Below, piece after piece: positions 1 to 6,268 of a DNA stretch of 12,363 bases (position 1 is the first letter of the stretch; each line of letters opens with the position of its first letter). The translations under genes and the position numbers were made by a program. The DNA is from Calditrichota bacterium (lineage in GTDB: Bacteria > Electryoneota > RPQS01): positions 1-12,363 of the forward strand of contig JAGVEU010000474.1 in assembly GCA_020057985.1 (NCBI GenBank), read 5' to 3'. The notes beneath the pieces were generated by a model. The model was given only the letters and a program-made list of their open reading frames with translations. It made no database searches and was not told where the DNA came from.

Positions 1-7
1 CCTCGAA

Positions 8-1852
8 ATGAACTGCACGGGCGGACTGCGGAAGACCTTAGACCGCCCCTACAAGAACTCGATAGACACCACTGACTACAAATTACAATTCAGCGATCAA
101 GCGAAAATATTTGCAGGTGCGAAAAAACAGCGAGCGCCATTTTCTGTGAGCGATAATACTCTCTACTACGGCGACAACCTCGACATTCTCCGCCGCTATG
201 TCAAAGACGAGACGGTGGACTTGATCTACCTCGACCCGCCGTTCAAGAGCAATCAGGATTACAACGTGCTCTTTGCTGAACAGGATGGCTCGCGGGCGGC
301 GGCACAGATCATGGCCTTTGAGGATACATGGCGGTGGGACGAGTCAGCGGCGCGAGCCTTTCATGAGGTGATTGAGCAGGGTGGCAAGGTGTCGGACGTG
401 ATGCGCGCCTTTCATACCTTCCTCGGCGGCAACGACATGATGGCGTATCTGGCGATGATGGCTCCGCGTCTCGTCGAACTCCGCCGCGTGCTCAAACCTA
501 CCGGCTCGATTTATCTACATTGTGATCCGACAGCGAGCCATTATCTCAAGTTGCTCATGGATGCGGTGTTTGGAAGAAGATGGTTAAGCGAGATCATTTG
601 GAAGAGGACAAGTGCGCATTCATCCTCTAAACGATGTGGACCCGTTCACGACACACTATTGCATTACGCAAACGGCGAAAGATATGTTTGGAATGATCTG
701 AAGATTGCTCATGATCCGAAATACATCGAAGGATGGTTCAGACATGTTGACCGTGACAGTGGGCGAAAGTTCAAGGCACGAGACCTCACTGGTGCAGGTG
801 TCAGACACGGAGATAGTGGAAAAGCATGGCGAGGAACTAATCCCACAGATTCGGGAAGACACTGGGCAGTACCAAATTCTTTGATGAAGAGGCTTGGACT
901 TAACGGAGCGAGTATTCAAGAGAGACTTGATGTTTTGGACGCAGCAGGCTTAATCTATTGGCCAAAGAAAGAAAATGGTATCCCGCAGCTAAAATGGTTT
1001 GCTGACGAGCTCCAAGGAGCGACATTGCCCGATGTGTGGACAGATATTCCTCCCATTGGCTCGCAGGCCGCCGAGCGCCTCGGCTATCCCACGCAAAAGC
1101 CCGAAGCTCTGATCGAACGGATTATCCAAGCGAGTTCGAATGAAGACGATGTCGTACTCGATCCGTTCTGCGGTTGCGGCACCGCGATTGCAGTGGCGCA
1201 TAAACTCAACCAGCAATGGATCGGAATTGACATCACACATCTGGCAATGACGCTGATTAAGAAACGGCTGTTTGATTCGTTCGGCAAGGATGTCAAGTAC
1301 AAGTTAGTAGGCGAGCCTGTGGATCTTTCCGGCGCGAAGAAACTCGCCGCAGATGACAAATATCAATTCCAATGGTGGGCGCTCGGACTGGTGAAGGCGC
1401 GGCCTGTAGACCAGAAAAAAGGCGCGGATCAGGGGATTGACGGGCGGCGCTATTTCCTCGACCACATGAACCGTACCTATGAGCAGATCATCTTCTCCGT
1501 CAAGGGCGGCCACACGAACGCCGCGCATGTCCGTGATCTGCGCGGCGTGATCGAGCGCGAGAAAGCCGCCATCGGCGTGCTTATCACTCTGGAAAAAGCG
1601 ACCGCACCGATGAAGAAAGAAGCCGCAGATGCCGGGTACTACACCTCCAAGTGGCGCGGACAAAAGCACCTGAAGGTTGAAGAATTGGAGACACAGCACC
1701 CACGAATTCAATTAATAAGCATTGCGGAATTGCTTAAAGGGCGGCAACTTAACCTCCCTGCCCTTGCAAATGTGCCCACTCTCGACGCAACGTTTAAGAA
1801 AGCGCCGAAGGCGAAGGGGAAGAAAAAGGGGAATGAGGAGATGGAGTTGTAG
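8..1852 (+). CDS. DNA methyltransferase (beta class, N6-A/N4-C) with C-terminal Mrr-like nuclease-type domain
   Basis: Predicted to transfer a methyl group from SAM to an exocyclic amino group of adenine or cytosine in a specific DNA sequence. The catalytic motif IV DPPF is at residues 76-79, just after a conserved-looking YGDNLDIL segment at 54-61. The SAM-binding FxGxG motif follows much later (DPFCGCGT, 385-392). The order motif IV, target-recognition region (about 190-350), motif I is that of beta-class N6_N4 methyltransferases. Residues about 452-550 resemble an Mrr/PD-(D/E)XK fold: GADQGIDG at 472-479 supplies the acidic residue, and a beta strand IIFSVK (494-499) replaces the usual QxK/ExK, so nuclease activity is uncertain. 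The tail (595-610) is lysine-rich. The frame is open to the window edge, only 7 nt upstream, and no ribosome binding site is visible, so the true start may lie outside. A small zinc-ribbon gene follows 8 nt downstream. Target sequence cannot be read from the protein. Confidence 0.9.
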   Translation: MNCTGGLRKTLDRPYKNSIDTTDYKLQFSDQAKIFAGAKKQRAPFSVSDNTLYYGDNLDILRRYVKDETVDLIYLDPPFKSNQDYNVLFAEQDGSRAAAQIMAFEDTWRWDESAARAFHEVIEQGGKVSDVMRAFHTFLGGNDMMAYLAMMAPRLVELRRVLKPTGSIYLHCDPTASHYLKLLMDAVFGRRWLSEIIWKRTSAHSSSKRCGPVHDTLLHYANGERYVWNDLKIAHDPKYIEGWFRHVDRDSGRKFKARDLTGAGVRHGDSGKAWRGTNPTDSGRHWAVPNSLMKRLGLNGASIQERLDVLDAAGLIYWPKKENGIPQLKWFADELQGATLPDVWTDIPPIGSQAAERLGYPTQKPEALIERIIQASSNEDDVVLDPFCGCGTAIAVAHKLNQQWIGIDITHLAMTLIKKRLFDSFGKDVKYKLVGEPVDLSGAKKLAADDKYQFQWWALGLVKARPVDQKKGADQGIDGRRYFLDHMNRTYEQIIFSVKGGHTNAAHVRDLRGVIEREKAAIGVLITLEKATAPMKKEAADAGYYTSKWRGQKHLKVEELETQHPRIQLISIAELLKGRQLNLPALANVPTLDATFKKAPKAKGKKKGNEEMEL

Positions 1853-1860
1853 CGCCTCGC

Positions 1861-2301
1861 ATGGCAATCGGAATATCTGAAATTATCGCCGCAATCCGCT
1901 TAGCAATTGAGGCGGTGCCGAAGCTGGTCAAGAAGAAAGAGCGTTCTGCTGGTGCAGCGTTTTTCGTACCTGCCTATGGGTGGCGGGAAATAGGTACAAT
2001 GGAATATGAGGGCGTCATCTGGCCGATTTATACCGAACGTGAGTCTCCTCATCGCACAACACTTGAACGAATTTATAGTGATGATGACACTGATGAAAGA
2101 AGGATAGAGGTCTCTAGCACAGCCATTTGTCCAAATAATGATTGCCGCGTGGCGTTAGAAGAGCAAGAAAGGCATTGGTACCAACACAGCAAATTCAAAT
2201 GGATCTGCGTAGGATGTGGCTTCGAGAAGCTAAGCAAAATGTCAATGTACAATACCTCGATTCGTGCACAGAGGATAGCACAGGTAAAGTTCAGGCGCTG
2301 A
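1861..2301 (+). CDS. hypothetical protein with C-terminal zinc-ribbon-like cysteines
   Basis: A 146-residue protein that I do not recognise as a named family. It starts with a hydrophobic/amphipathic helix (residues 2-20, rich in Ile and Ala) and a KKKER basic patch, followed by an acidic stretch around 72-80 (SDDDTDER). Four cysteines, C90, C95, C116 and C119 (CPNNDC and CVGCGF), are spaced like a treble-clef or zinc-ribbon metal site, which suggests nucleic-acid or protein binding. The start is 8 nt after the methyltransferase stop, so the two are probably co-transcribed and it may be an accessory factor of that enzyme; this is inference from position only. A type B hairpin begins 17 nt after its stop codon. 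No strong Shine-Dalgarno precedes the ATG, which fits translational coupling. Confidence 0.65.
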   Translation: MAIGISEIIAAIRLAIEAVPKLVKKKERSAGAAFFVPAYGWREIGTMEYEGVIWPIYTERESPHRTTLERIYSDDDTDERRIEVSSTAICPNNDCRVALEEQERHWYQHSKFKWICVGCGFEKLSKMSMYNTSIRAQRIAQVKFRR

Positions 2302-2317
2302 ATGATTCAAAAATGAC

Positions 2318-2355
2318 CGCCGAGCCGGGTTAAGTCCTCGCAACCCTGCCGGAAT
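2318..2355 (-). repeat. type B REP-like hairpin (minus orientation)
   Basis: Copy of a dispersed imperfect palindrome. Read on the minus strand it begins with ATTCCGGCAGGGTTGCGAGG and continues through GGACTTAAC to a CGGCG end. In this copy the outer AACCCTG arm is mutated (CCGGGTT on the plus strand), leaving a 5-bp GGGTT/AACCC stem (2327-2331 with 2342-2346). It forms an inverted pair with the copy at 2463-2500. Confidence 0.8.
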
Positions 2356-2462
2356 CTGTGGATCAGACTCCGAGCGCAGCAGAGGGTTCTCATCTGAACT
2401 TAGGACAACAATGGATCTCTTGTCGAAAGAAATCTCGATCCCACGAAAACGAGGGCTGTCAA
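2356..2462. other. 107-bp spacer between inverted type B hairpins
   Basis: No convincing coding sequence. It contains a GGATC...GATCC partial dyad (about 2412-2441). With the flanking hairpins it makes a 183-bp unit (2318-2500) with inverted ends, like a REPIN doublet or a small non-autonomous element. Confidence 0.45.
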
Positions 2463-2500
2463 ATTCCGGCAGGGTTGCGAGGACTTAACCCTGCTCGGCG
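2463..2500 (+). repeat. type B REP-like hairpin (plus orientation)
   Basis: Best-preserved copy of the type B family. The stem is CAGGGTT (2470-2476) pairing with AACCCTG (2487-2493) around a 10-nt loop GCGAGGACTT. The stem is extended by CCG/CGG outside a small asymmetry. It is the inverted mate of 2318-2355 and lies just upstream of the nucleotidyltransferase reading frame. Confidence 0.85.
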
Positions 2501-2562
2501 AAAGCAAAGTAAACAAACATGCCCCATCACTCCAATCAATACTTTCTGAACTGCGTGAGTGC

Positions 2563-3018
2563 TTGCAAGCTCTGTATGGCGAGCGGCTGGAGCGGCTTGT
2601 GTTGTTCGGATCGCAAGCGCGCGGGGATGCCGAGCCGGATTCGGATATTGATGTCATGGTTGTACTGAATGGCGAGGTTGATCCGGTTGCGGAAAGCCGC
2701 CGGGTGGTGCCAATCTCGGCGGAAATCTCGCTCACTCACGGGGTCGTCATCACATGTATTTATGTCTTGATCGAGCGATTCAATGTGTTAGTCACAAGAT
2801 CTGCGGATAGCACTTCAATAGTAAGAGTGATTCGATATGTGAAAGCGCGAGCATACAACATGGTAGCGGGACCTAAAGGATCTTGGACTCCCGCAAGTAA
2901 TCAAGATTTTGTCCAAAAGGAATCAATCACGATTCCCGAGTGGCGGTTATTAAACGCCGTTGAGCAATGCTTAAGGACAGGTACGGCAACAGTGGGCGAC
3001 CTCGACAGAGCTGAGTAG
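2563..3018 (+). CDS. MNT-type nucleotidyltransferase domain protein, probably decayed or chimeric
   Basis: The N-terminal part is a minimal nucleotidyltransferase: LVLFGSQARGD with G16 S17, then D28-x-D30, fits the GSx10DxD metal/NTP-binding signature of the Pol beta superfamily. Such proteins are often antitoxins paired with HEPN partners, or AMP-transferring enzymes. Homology-like sequence continues to about residue 76 (ISLTHGVVITCIYV). Beyond that the usual short C-terminus of the family is replaced by some 75 residues I cannot place, with a more AT-rich base composition, suggesting a junction near position 2790. The listed start is a TTG. The reading frame is open further upstream with protein-like codons (from about 2530) but has no ATG, whereas the ATG at 2519 is in another frame, so a frameshift at the 5' end is possible. 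No HEPN gene is adjacent. It may well be a pseudogene. Confidence 0.55.
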   Translation: MQALYGERLERLVLFGSQARGDAEPDSDIDVMVVLNGEVDPVAESRRVVPISAEISLTHGVVITCIYVLIERFNVLVTRSADSTSIVRVIRYVKARAYNMVAGPKGSWTPASNQDFVQKESITIPEWRLLNAVEQCLRTGTATVGDLDRAE

Positions 3019-3025
3019 CACATCC

Positions 3026-3059
3026 CGCGGCGGCACTTGTCTCCAAGTGCCCCCCCGCG
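3026..3059. repeat. REP-like hairpin, variant A'
   Basis: Inverted repeat GGCACTTG (3032-3039) with CAAGTGCC (3044-3051) around a TCTC loop, with outer CGCGG (3026-3030)/CCGCG (3055-3059) also able to pair. The arms differ from the type A stem GGCATGTG/CACATGCC at the same two positions on both sides, so pairing is kept. No T-run follows, so it is not a typical terminator, although it sits 8 nt after the nucleotidyltransferase stop. Confidence 0.7.
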
Positions 3060-3071
3060 ATCCGCCGAACA

Positions 3072-3105
3072 AGGTTGCGAGGACTAATTGAAATGCCGTG
3101 AGCAC
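3072..3105 (+). pseudogene. fragment matching the RAYT 3' end
   Basis: Positions 3088-3105 (TTGAAATGCCGTGAGCAC) are identical to 3937-3954, which covers the last codons (Phe-Glu-Met-Pro-stop) of the transposase gene. Just upstream, GGTTGCGAGGAC resembles both RAYT sequence at 3913-3924 and the type B hairpin loop. It looks like the leftover 3' end of another transposase copy or an internally deleted duplicate. Confidence 0.6.
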
Positions 3106-3126
3106 TGAGCGGGGCATCAGCGGATG

Positions 3127-3160
3127 GGGGCATGTGAGGAATGAGGACACATGCCGCCGC
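3127..3160 (+). repeat. type A REP-like hairpin (plus), upstream of RAYT
   Basis: Stem GGCATGTG (3129-3136) with CACATGCC (3148-3155), 11-nt loop AGGAATGAGGA, followed by the conserved GCCGC tail. It forms an inverted pair with 3265-3300. Confidence 0.85.
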
Positions 3161-3264
3161 AGGAAGATTCCTTCCGAAGACGTCATGACAGGCTCTTCAC
3201 TGCGCGTTTGGCGCGTTGCGTTCAAGGATAACAAAAAAACTGGTTGGCATACAGCAGGGTTTCT
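3161..3264. other. 104-bp spacer between inverted type A hairpins
   Basis: The stretch from 3019 to 3343, before the transposase start, holds no gene I can support, only repeats and this spacer. An open frame with an ATG at 3098 runs through it into the transposase, but its first 82 codons are mostly repeat DNA. The small GGAAG-ATTC-CTTCC dyad at about 3162-3175 is the only other structure seen. Confidence 0.4.
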
Positions 3265-3300
3265 CGCGGCGGCATGTGTCTTTCGTCTTCACATGCCCCG
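3265..3300 (-). repeat. type A REP-like hairpin (minus), upstream of RAYT
   Basis: Same family as 3127-3160 in opposite orientation: GGCATGTG (3271-3278) with CACATGCC (3290-3297), 11-nt loop. Together with 3127-3160 it gives a head-to-head doublet of 174 bp similar to a REPIN. Confidence 0.85.
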
Positions 3301-3343
3301 CTCGGAGAACAATGGAGCTTCAAGAACTGGACCGCATGACCTA

Positions 3344-3949
3344 ATGCTTCGTCGGCATCGAAAAATTTCCCTTACAGGCAGCGTGCATTTCGTGACCACT
3401 GTAACCAGTGAGCGCGGAAATTGGTTTGTGCAAGCACCAGTGTGTCGTGAAATACTCTGGTCGTTCGAGCGTTGTTGCCATCGGATCGGTGTGGTCTGTA
3501 TAGGGTACGTACTGATGCCGGATCATTTTCACGCGCTCGTTCAGCAGACAGCGGAGGGCGATCAGATTTCCGAACTCATGCGCGAGTTTAAGCATTCGAC
3601 GTCACGCGACTTTCGGCTTCTGTTCGGAGCGGGGCATGTGAAGAATGAGGACACATGCCGCCGCGAGGAACCAGAGCATGTGAGGAATGAAGACACATGC
3701 CGCCGCGTGAAGATGGAAGACACATACCGCTGCGAAAAGCTGAATTGGCAGCGCCGCTTCGACGATGTGCCCGTGCTGGGTACCAAAATTGCTTGGACGA
3801 AACTCAAGTACATCCACGCGAATCCGGTCCGGCGCGGCTTATGCGAGACGCCTGAAGCGTACCTATGGTCCAGCGCGCGGGCATACTATGGAAATGACAC
3901 GGGACTCGTGCGGGTTGCGACGGACATCATTGGTTTTGAAATGCCGTGA
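3344..3949 (+). CDS. REP-associated tyrosine transposase (RAYT, Y1_Tnp family) carrying in-frame REP hairpins
   Basis: A single-strand DNA transposase of the IS200-like HUH/Y1 superfamily, expected to cut and join REP hairpins through a 5'-phosphotyrosine link. Numbered from the chosen ATG (201 residues), the HUH pair is H61 and H63 in VLMPDHFHALV, and the catalytic tyrosine is Y156 in LKYIHANPVRRGL, both intact; WQRRF (135-139) and the C-terminal PEAYLWSSARAYY are also typical. Residues about 97-132 are translated from three tandem type A hairpins (3631-3735) and read HVKNEDTCRR, HVRNEDTCRR and a degenerate copy, making the interval between HUH and Tyr some 35-40 residues longer than usual. 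The ATG at 3344 is preferred because the conserved domain begins there (LRRHRKISLTGSVHFVTTV). An upstream in-frame ATG at 3098 would add 82 residues of repeat-encoded sequence. No TnpB or accessory gene is present. Function could persist if the insert lies in a loop. Confidence 0.85.
   Translation: MLRRHRKISLTGSVHFVTTVTSERGNWFVQAPVCREILWSFERCCHRIGVVCIGYVLMPDHFHALVQQTAEGDQISELMREFKHSTSRDFRLLFGAGHVKNEDTCRREEPEHVRNEDTCRRVKMEDTYRCEKLNWQRRFDDVPVLGTKIAWTKLKYIHANPVRRGLCETPEAYLWSSARAYYGNDTGLVRVATDIIGFEMP
3631..3735 (+). repeat. three tandem type A hairpins inside the RAYT gene
   Basis: Unit 1 (3631-3666): GGCATGTG 3633-3640 with CACATGCC 3652-3659. Unit 2 (3676-3708): GCATGTG 3676-3682 with CACATGC 3694-3700. 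Unit 3 (3704-3735) is degenerate, overlaps the tail of unit 2, and aligns without gaps, but its 5' arm is lost. The spacings of 42 and 27 nt are multiples of three, so all units are read in the same frame. Confidence 0.85.
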
Positions 3950-3958
3950 GCACAGAGA

Positions 3959-3993
3959 GGGGCATGTGAGGAATGAGGACACATGCCGCCGCG
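3959..3993 (+). repeat. type A REP-like hairpin (plus), downstream of RAYT
   Basis: Stem GGCATGTG (3961-3968) with CACATGCC (3980-3987) and the same 11-nt loop as 3127-3160. It starts 9 nt after the transposase stop. The following CGCCGCAGGAAGATT (4002-4016) also matches sequence after the upstream copy. Confidence 0.85.
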
Positions 3994-4030
3994 AAAAGTG
4001 TCGCCGCAGGAAGATTTTTAGAAAACTCAG

Positions 4031-6199
4031 TTGAATCCAAAAGTTAAGACCCTTCTCTCAAACCGAAAGCTCTGGTACATCGGCGGCAGCGTTGTGTTGC
4101 TGTTGGTGCTGCTGCTTGTCGGGAAGCTAACGCTGTCTTCTTTGCGGACGGGAATGCCCTCGGTTGAGCAGCTTGAGAATTTTCAGCCGTCGCTTTCGAC
4201 GAAGTTGTTGGATCGGAATGGCGAGGTCATCAAGGAACTATACACTCAGCGCCGTTACTATGTGCCGCTGAAGGAGACTTCACCGTGGGTGGTGATGGCG
4301 GTGCTTTCGATTGAGGATCATAAGTTTTACCATCATTGGGGGATCAGACCGTTTGCGTTGATAGCGGCGGTGGCTGAAGGTGTGGTGACGCTCAATTTCC
4401 ATTTTCGCGGAGCTTCGACAATCACACAGCAACTTGCCCGCAATCTTTACTATACTTCGCAGCGCAAAATGGGGCGCAAGCTTCGTGAAGCGCTGACGGC
4501 CGTGGAGATCGAGCGCAAGTACTCGAAGGACGAAATCCTCGAAATGTATTTGACGCAGACGTATTTCGGTTCCGGAGCATACGGCATCGGAGCGGCGGCA
4601 CATACTTATTTTTCCAAGACGCCTGACGAACTGACCGTCGAGGAAGCGGCCACGCTTGCGGCAATTCCAAAATCACCGACTCGGTATAATCCTCTGACCG
4701 CTCCGGAAAACTCGCTCAGTCGGCGCAATATTGTGCTTTCACGAATGCATGAGCTTGGGTATTTGACCAAGGAAGCATACGAAACCGCGCGCAAGAGCAA
4801 ACTGGCTGTGAATCCGGGCTCGGAGCATGATGCCCTCGGAACTGCTCCGTACTTTACCGAGAACGTCCGACAGTTGCTGAATGATCTTGGCAAGGCTCAC
4901 GGCTTCGATCCATACGCCGATGGTATGGTTGTGCACACTACTCTGGACGCGCGTCTTCAGCGCTGCGCGGAAGCCGCCGTTGAAAAAACTCTACCCGACT
5001 TGCAGAAGCGAGTGAACATTATCTTTCGGGATCACGGGCTGGGCGAATATCTGCGAAAAACCTATCCCGATTCGAGCGCAAAAGCGCGGCGGAAGATGGC
5101 GGGAGATAAGAATTTCGTGGATTCTCTGGCTCGCATTATGATGCCAGTTCAAGTGGCCTTTGTCGTGCTTGATCCGGAAACCGGTGGCATTTTGGCGATG
5201 ATTGGGGGGAGGGATTTTGAGGAATCCAAATTCAATCGCGCGACGCAGGCAGTCAGGCAACCGGGTTCATCCTTTAAGCCGATTGTTTACGCCACGGCGC
5301 TGGACAAAGGGCTTCCCATCAGCACGAAGATTTCCAATGAACCGGTGATTGTCAAACTTGCTTCGGGCGAGACGTGGGCGCCGCAAAATTTTGAAGGCAC
5401 CTTCGGCGGCGAGGTGGATTTGCGAACCGGCTTGAAGCGCTCTTTGAACATGGTCAGCGTGCGGTTGATTATGGAGCACACGACGCCTAAAGATGTTGCG
5501 CAGATGGGACGCAAATTGGGAATCACTACCAAGCTTGATGCCTATGACGCGCTGGCGCTCGGTTCTTCAGGAGTGATTCCTTTGCAGATCGCTTCCGTCT
5601 ATCAGGTCTTTCAAACCCTCGGAATCTACTCGAAACCGATTTACATCACCTCCATTGAGGATCAGCAGGGTCAGACGGTTGCGCAGTTTCGGCCCGAGCG
5701 CAATGCCGTGCTTTCCGAGCAGACCGCTTTTCTTATGCAGAGTCTGCTCCGCACCGTTTGTGACAATGGAACCGCCGCGGGACTGCGGAGCACCTTTGGT
5801 TTTCGCAAGCCTGCCGGAGGGAAGACGGGAACCACCAACGACTACACCGATGCGTGGTTTGACGGCTTCACTCCGCACATCGTTGCCGCCTGCTGGGTGG
5901 GGTTGGATGATCCGGCCAAATCGCTCGGTCGCGGACAGGAAGGATCGAAAGCCGCATTACCGATCTGGGCCAGATTCATGGTGGCGGCTTATGACAGTCT
6001 TGACTTTCCGACCGCGGATTTTCATGTGCCCTCCGGAATTGTTACGGCTCAGATCTGCGAAGAAACGGGACAGCTTGCCACACCCAATTGCACTGAAGTG
6101 CGCAACGAGTATTTCAATCGTCAGTTTCCATTGCCGGAAACTTGCAGCAAACATGCCGGCGCTAAGGCTCCCAAGAAGCGCCGACCTAGTCTTTTTTGA
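4031..6199 (+). CDS. mrcA: penicillin-binding protein 1A (bifunctional glycosyltransferase/transpeptidase)
   Basis: Class A PBP, 722 residues, anchored in the inner membrane; it polymerises lipid II into glycan strands and cross-links the stem peptides in the periplasm. One transmembrane helix spans about 16-34. The GT51 domain (about 55-230) has the catalytic E95 in EDHKFYHHWG and the RGASTITQQLARN motif (127-139). The transpeptidase domain (about 370-650) has SSFK with nucleophile S413 and K416, SLN at 471-473, and KTGT at 598-601. The C-terminal tail is basic (KKRR) and carries Cys at 676, 687 and 705. A TAG in frame at 4019-4021 leaves TTG 4031 as the only start that keeps the membrane anchor. 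The nearest purine-rich site, AGGAAG (4008-4013), is 17 nt away and belongs to repeat-associated DNA, so initiation may be weak. The stop is followed directly by a type B repeat. Confidence 0.95.
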   Translation: MNPKVKTLLSNRKLWYIGGSVVLLLVLLLVGKLTLSSLRTGMPSVEQLENFQPSLSTKLLDRNGEVIKELYTQRRYYVPLKETSPWVVMAVLSIEDHKFYHHWGIRPFALIAAVAEGVVTLNFHFRGASTITQQLARNLYYTSQRKMGRKLREALTAVEIERKYSKDEILEMYLTQTYFGSGAYGIGAAAHTYFSKTPDELTVEEAATLAAIPKSPTRYNPLTAPENSLSRRNIVLSRMHELGYLTKEAYETARKSKLAVNPGSEHDALGTAPYFTENVRQLLNDLGKAHGFDPYADGMVVHTTLDARLQRCAEAAVEKTLPDLQKRVNIIFRDHGLGEYLRKTYPDSSAKARRKMAGDKNFVDSLARIMMPVQVAFVVLDPETGGILAMIGGRDFEESKFNRATQAVRQPGSSFKPIVYATALDKGLPISTKISNEPVIVKLASGETWAPQNFEGTFGGEVDLRTGLKRSLNMVSVRLIMEHTTPKDVAQMGRKLGITTKLDAYDALALGSSGVIPLQIASVYQVFQTLGIYSKPIYITSIEDQQGQTVAQFRPERNAVLSEQTAFLMQSLLRTVCDNGTAAGLRSTFGFRKPAGGKTGTTNDYTDAWFDGFTPHIVAACWVGLDDPAKSLGRGQEGSKAALPIWARFMVAAYDSLDFPTADFHVPSGIVTAQICEETGQLATPNCTEVRNEYFNRQFPLPETCSKHAGAKAPKKRRPSLF

Positions 6200-6203
6200 T
6201 CCA

Positions 6204-6267
6204 AATTCCGGCAGGGTCTGAGTGTGCGAATGCGATGGGACTCAGTACGGATGACCCTGCTCGGCGG
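6204..6267 (+). repeat. type B REP-like hairpin with enlarged loop
   Basis: Outer arms GCAGGGT (6211-6217) and ACCCTGC (6254-6260), with the family flanks ATTCCG and TCGGCG. Instead of the usual 10-12 nt loop it has 36 nt holding an inner stem CTGAGT (6218-6223)/ACTCAG (6240-6245). It lies 5 nt after the PBP1A stop and before the promoter of the next gene, and could act as a processing or termination structure, though no T-run follows. Confidence 0.75.
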
Positions 6268-6268
6268 A

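Noticed and set aside
1304..1711. 135-codon minus-strand frame
   Set aside because: Shadow of the Mrr-like domain of the methyltransferase; no ribosome site or motif.
2519..2562. ATG at 2519 as start of the nucleotidyltransferase
   Set aside because: It is in a different frame from the GSx10DxD domain; it could be the ancestral start only if a frameshift occurred.
3098..3343. Long N-terminal extension of the transposase from the ATG at 3098
   Set aside because: These 82 codons are almost entirely type A hairpins and RAYT-tail duplicate; the conserved domain begins at the ATG at 3344. The frame is open probably only because the hairpin has no stops in it.
3631..3735. CRISPR-like repeat array
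   Set aside because: Units are 27-42 nt apart with no unique spacers, contain strong internal palindromes, lie in a coding frame and occur in both orientations nearby.
3344..3949. Typical IS200/IS605 insertion sequence
   Set aside because: No TnpB gene, and the YIHANPVRRGL tyrosine motif together with many surrounding REP hairpins is characteristic of domesticated RAYTs.
5655..6221. 188-codon plus-strand frame overlapping the PBP1A 3' half
   Set aside because: It overlaps the transpeptidase domain including the KTG motif, with no motif of its own.
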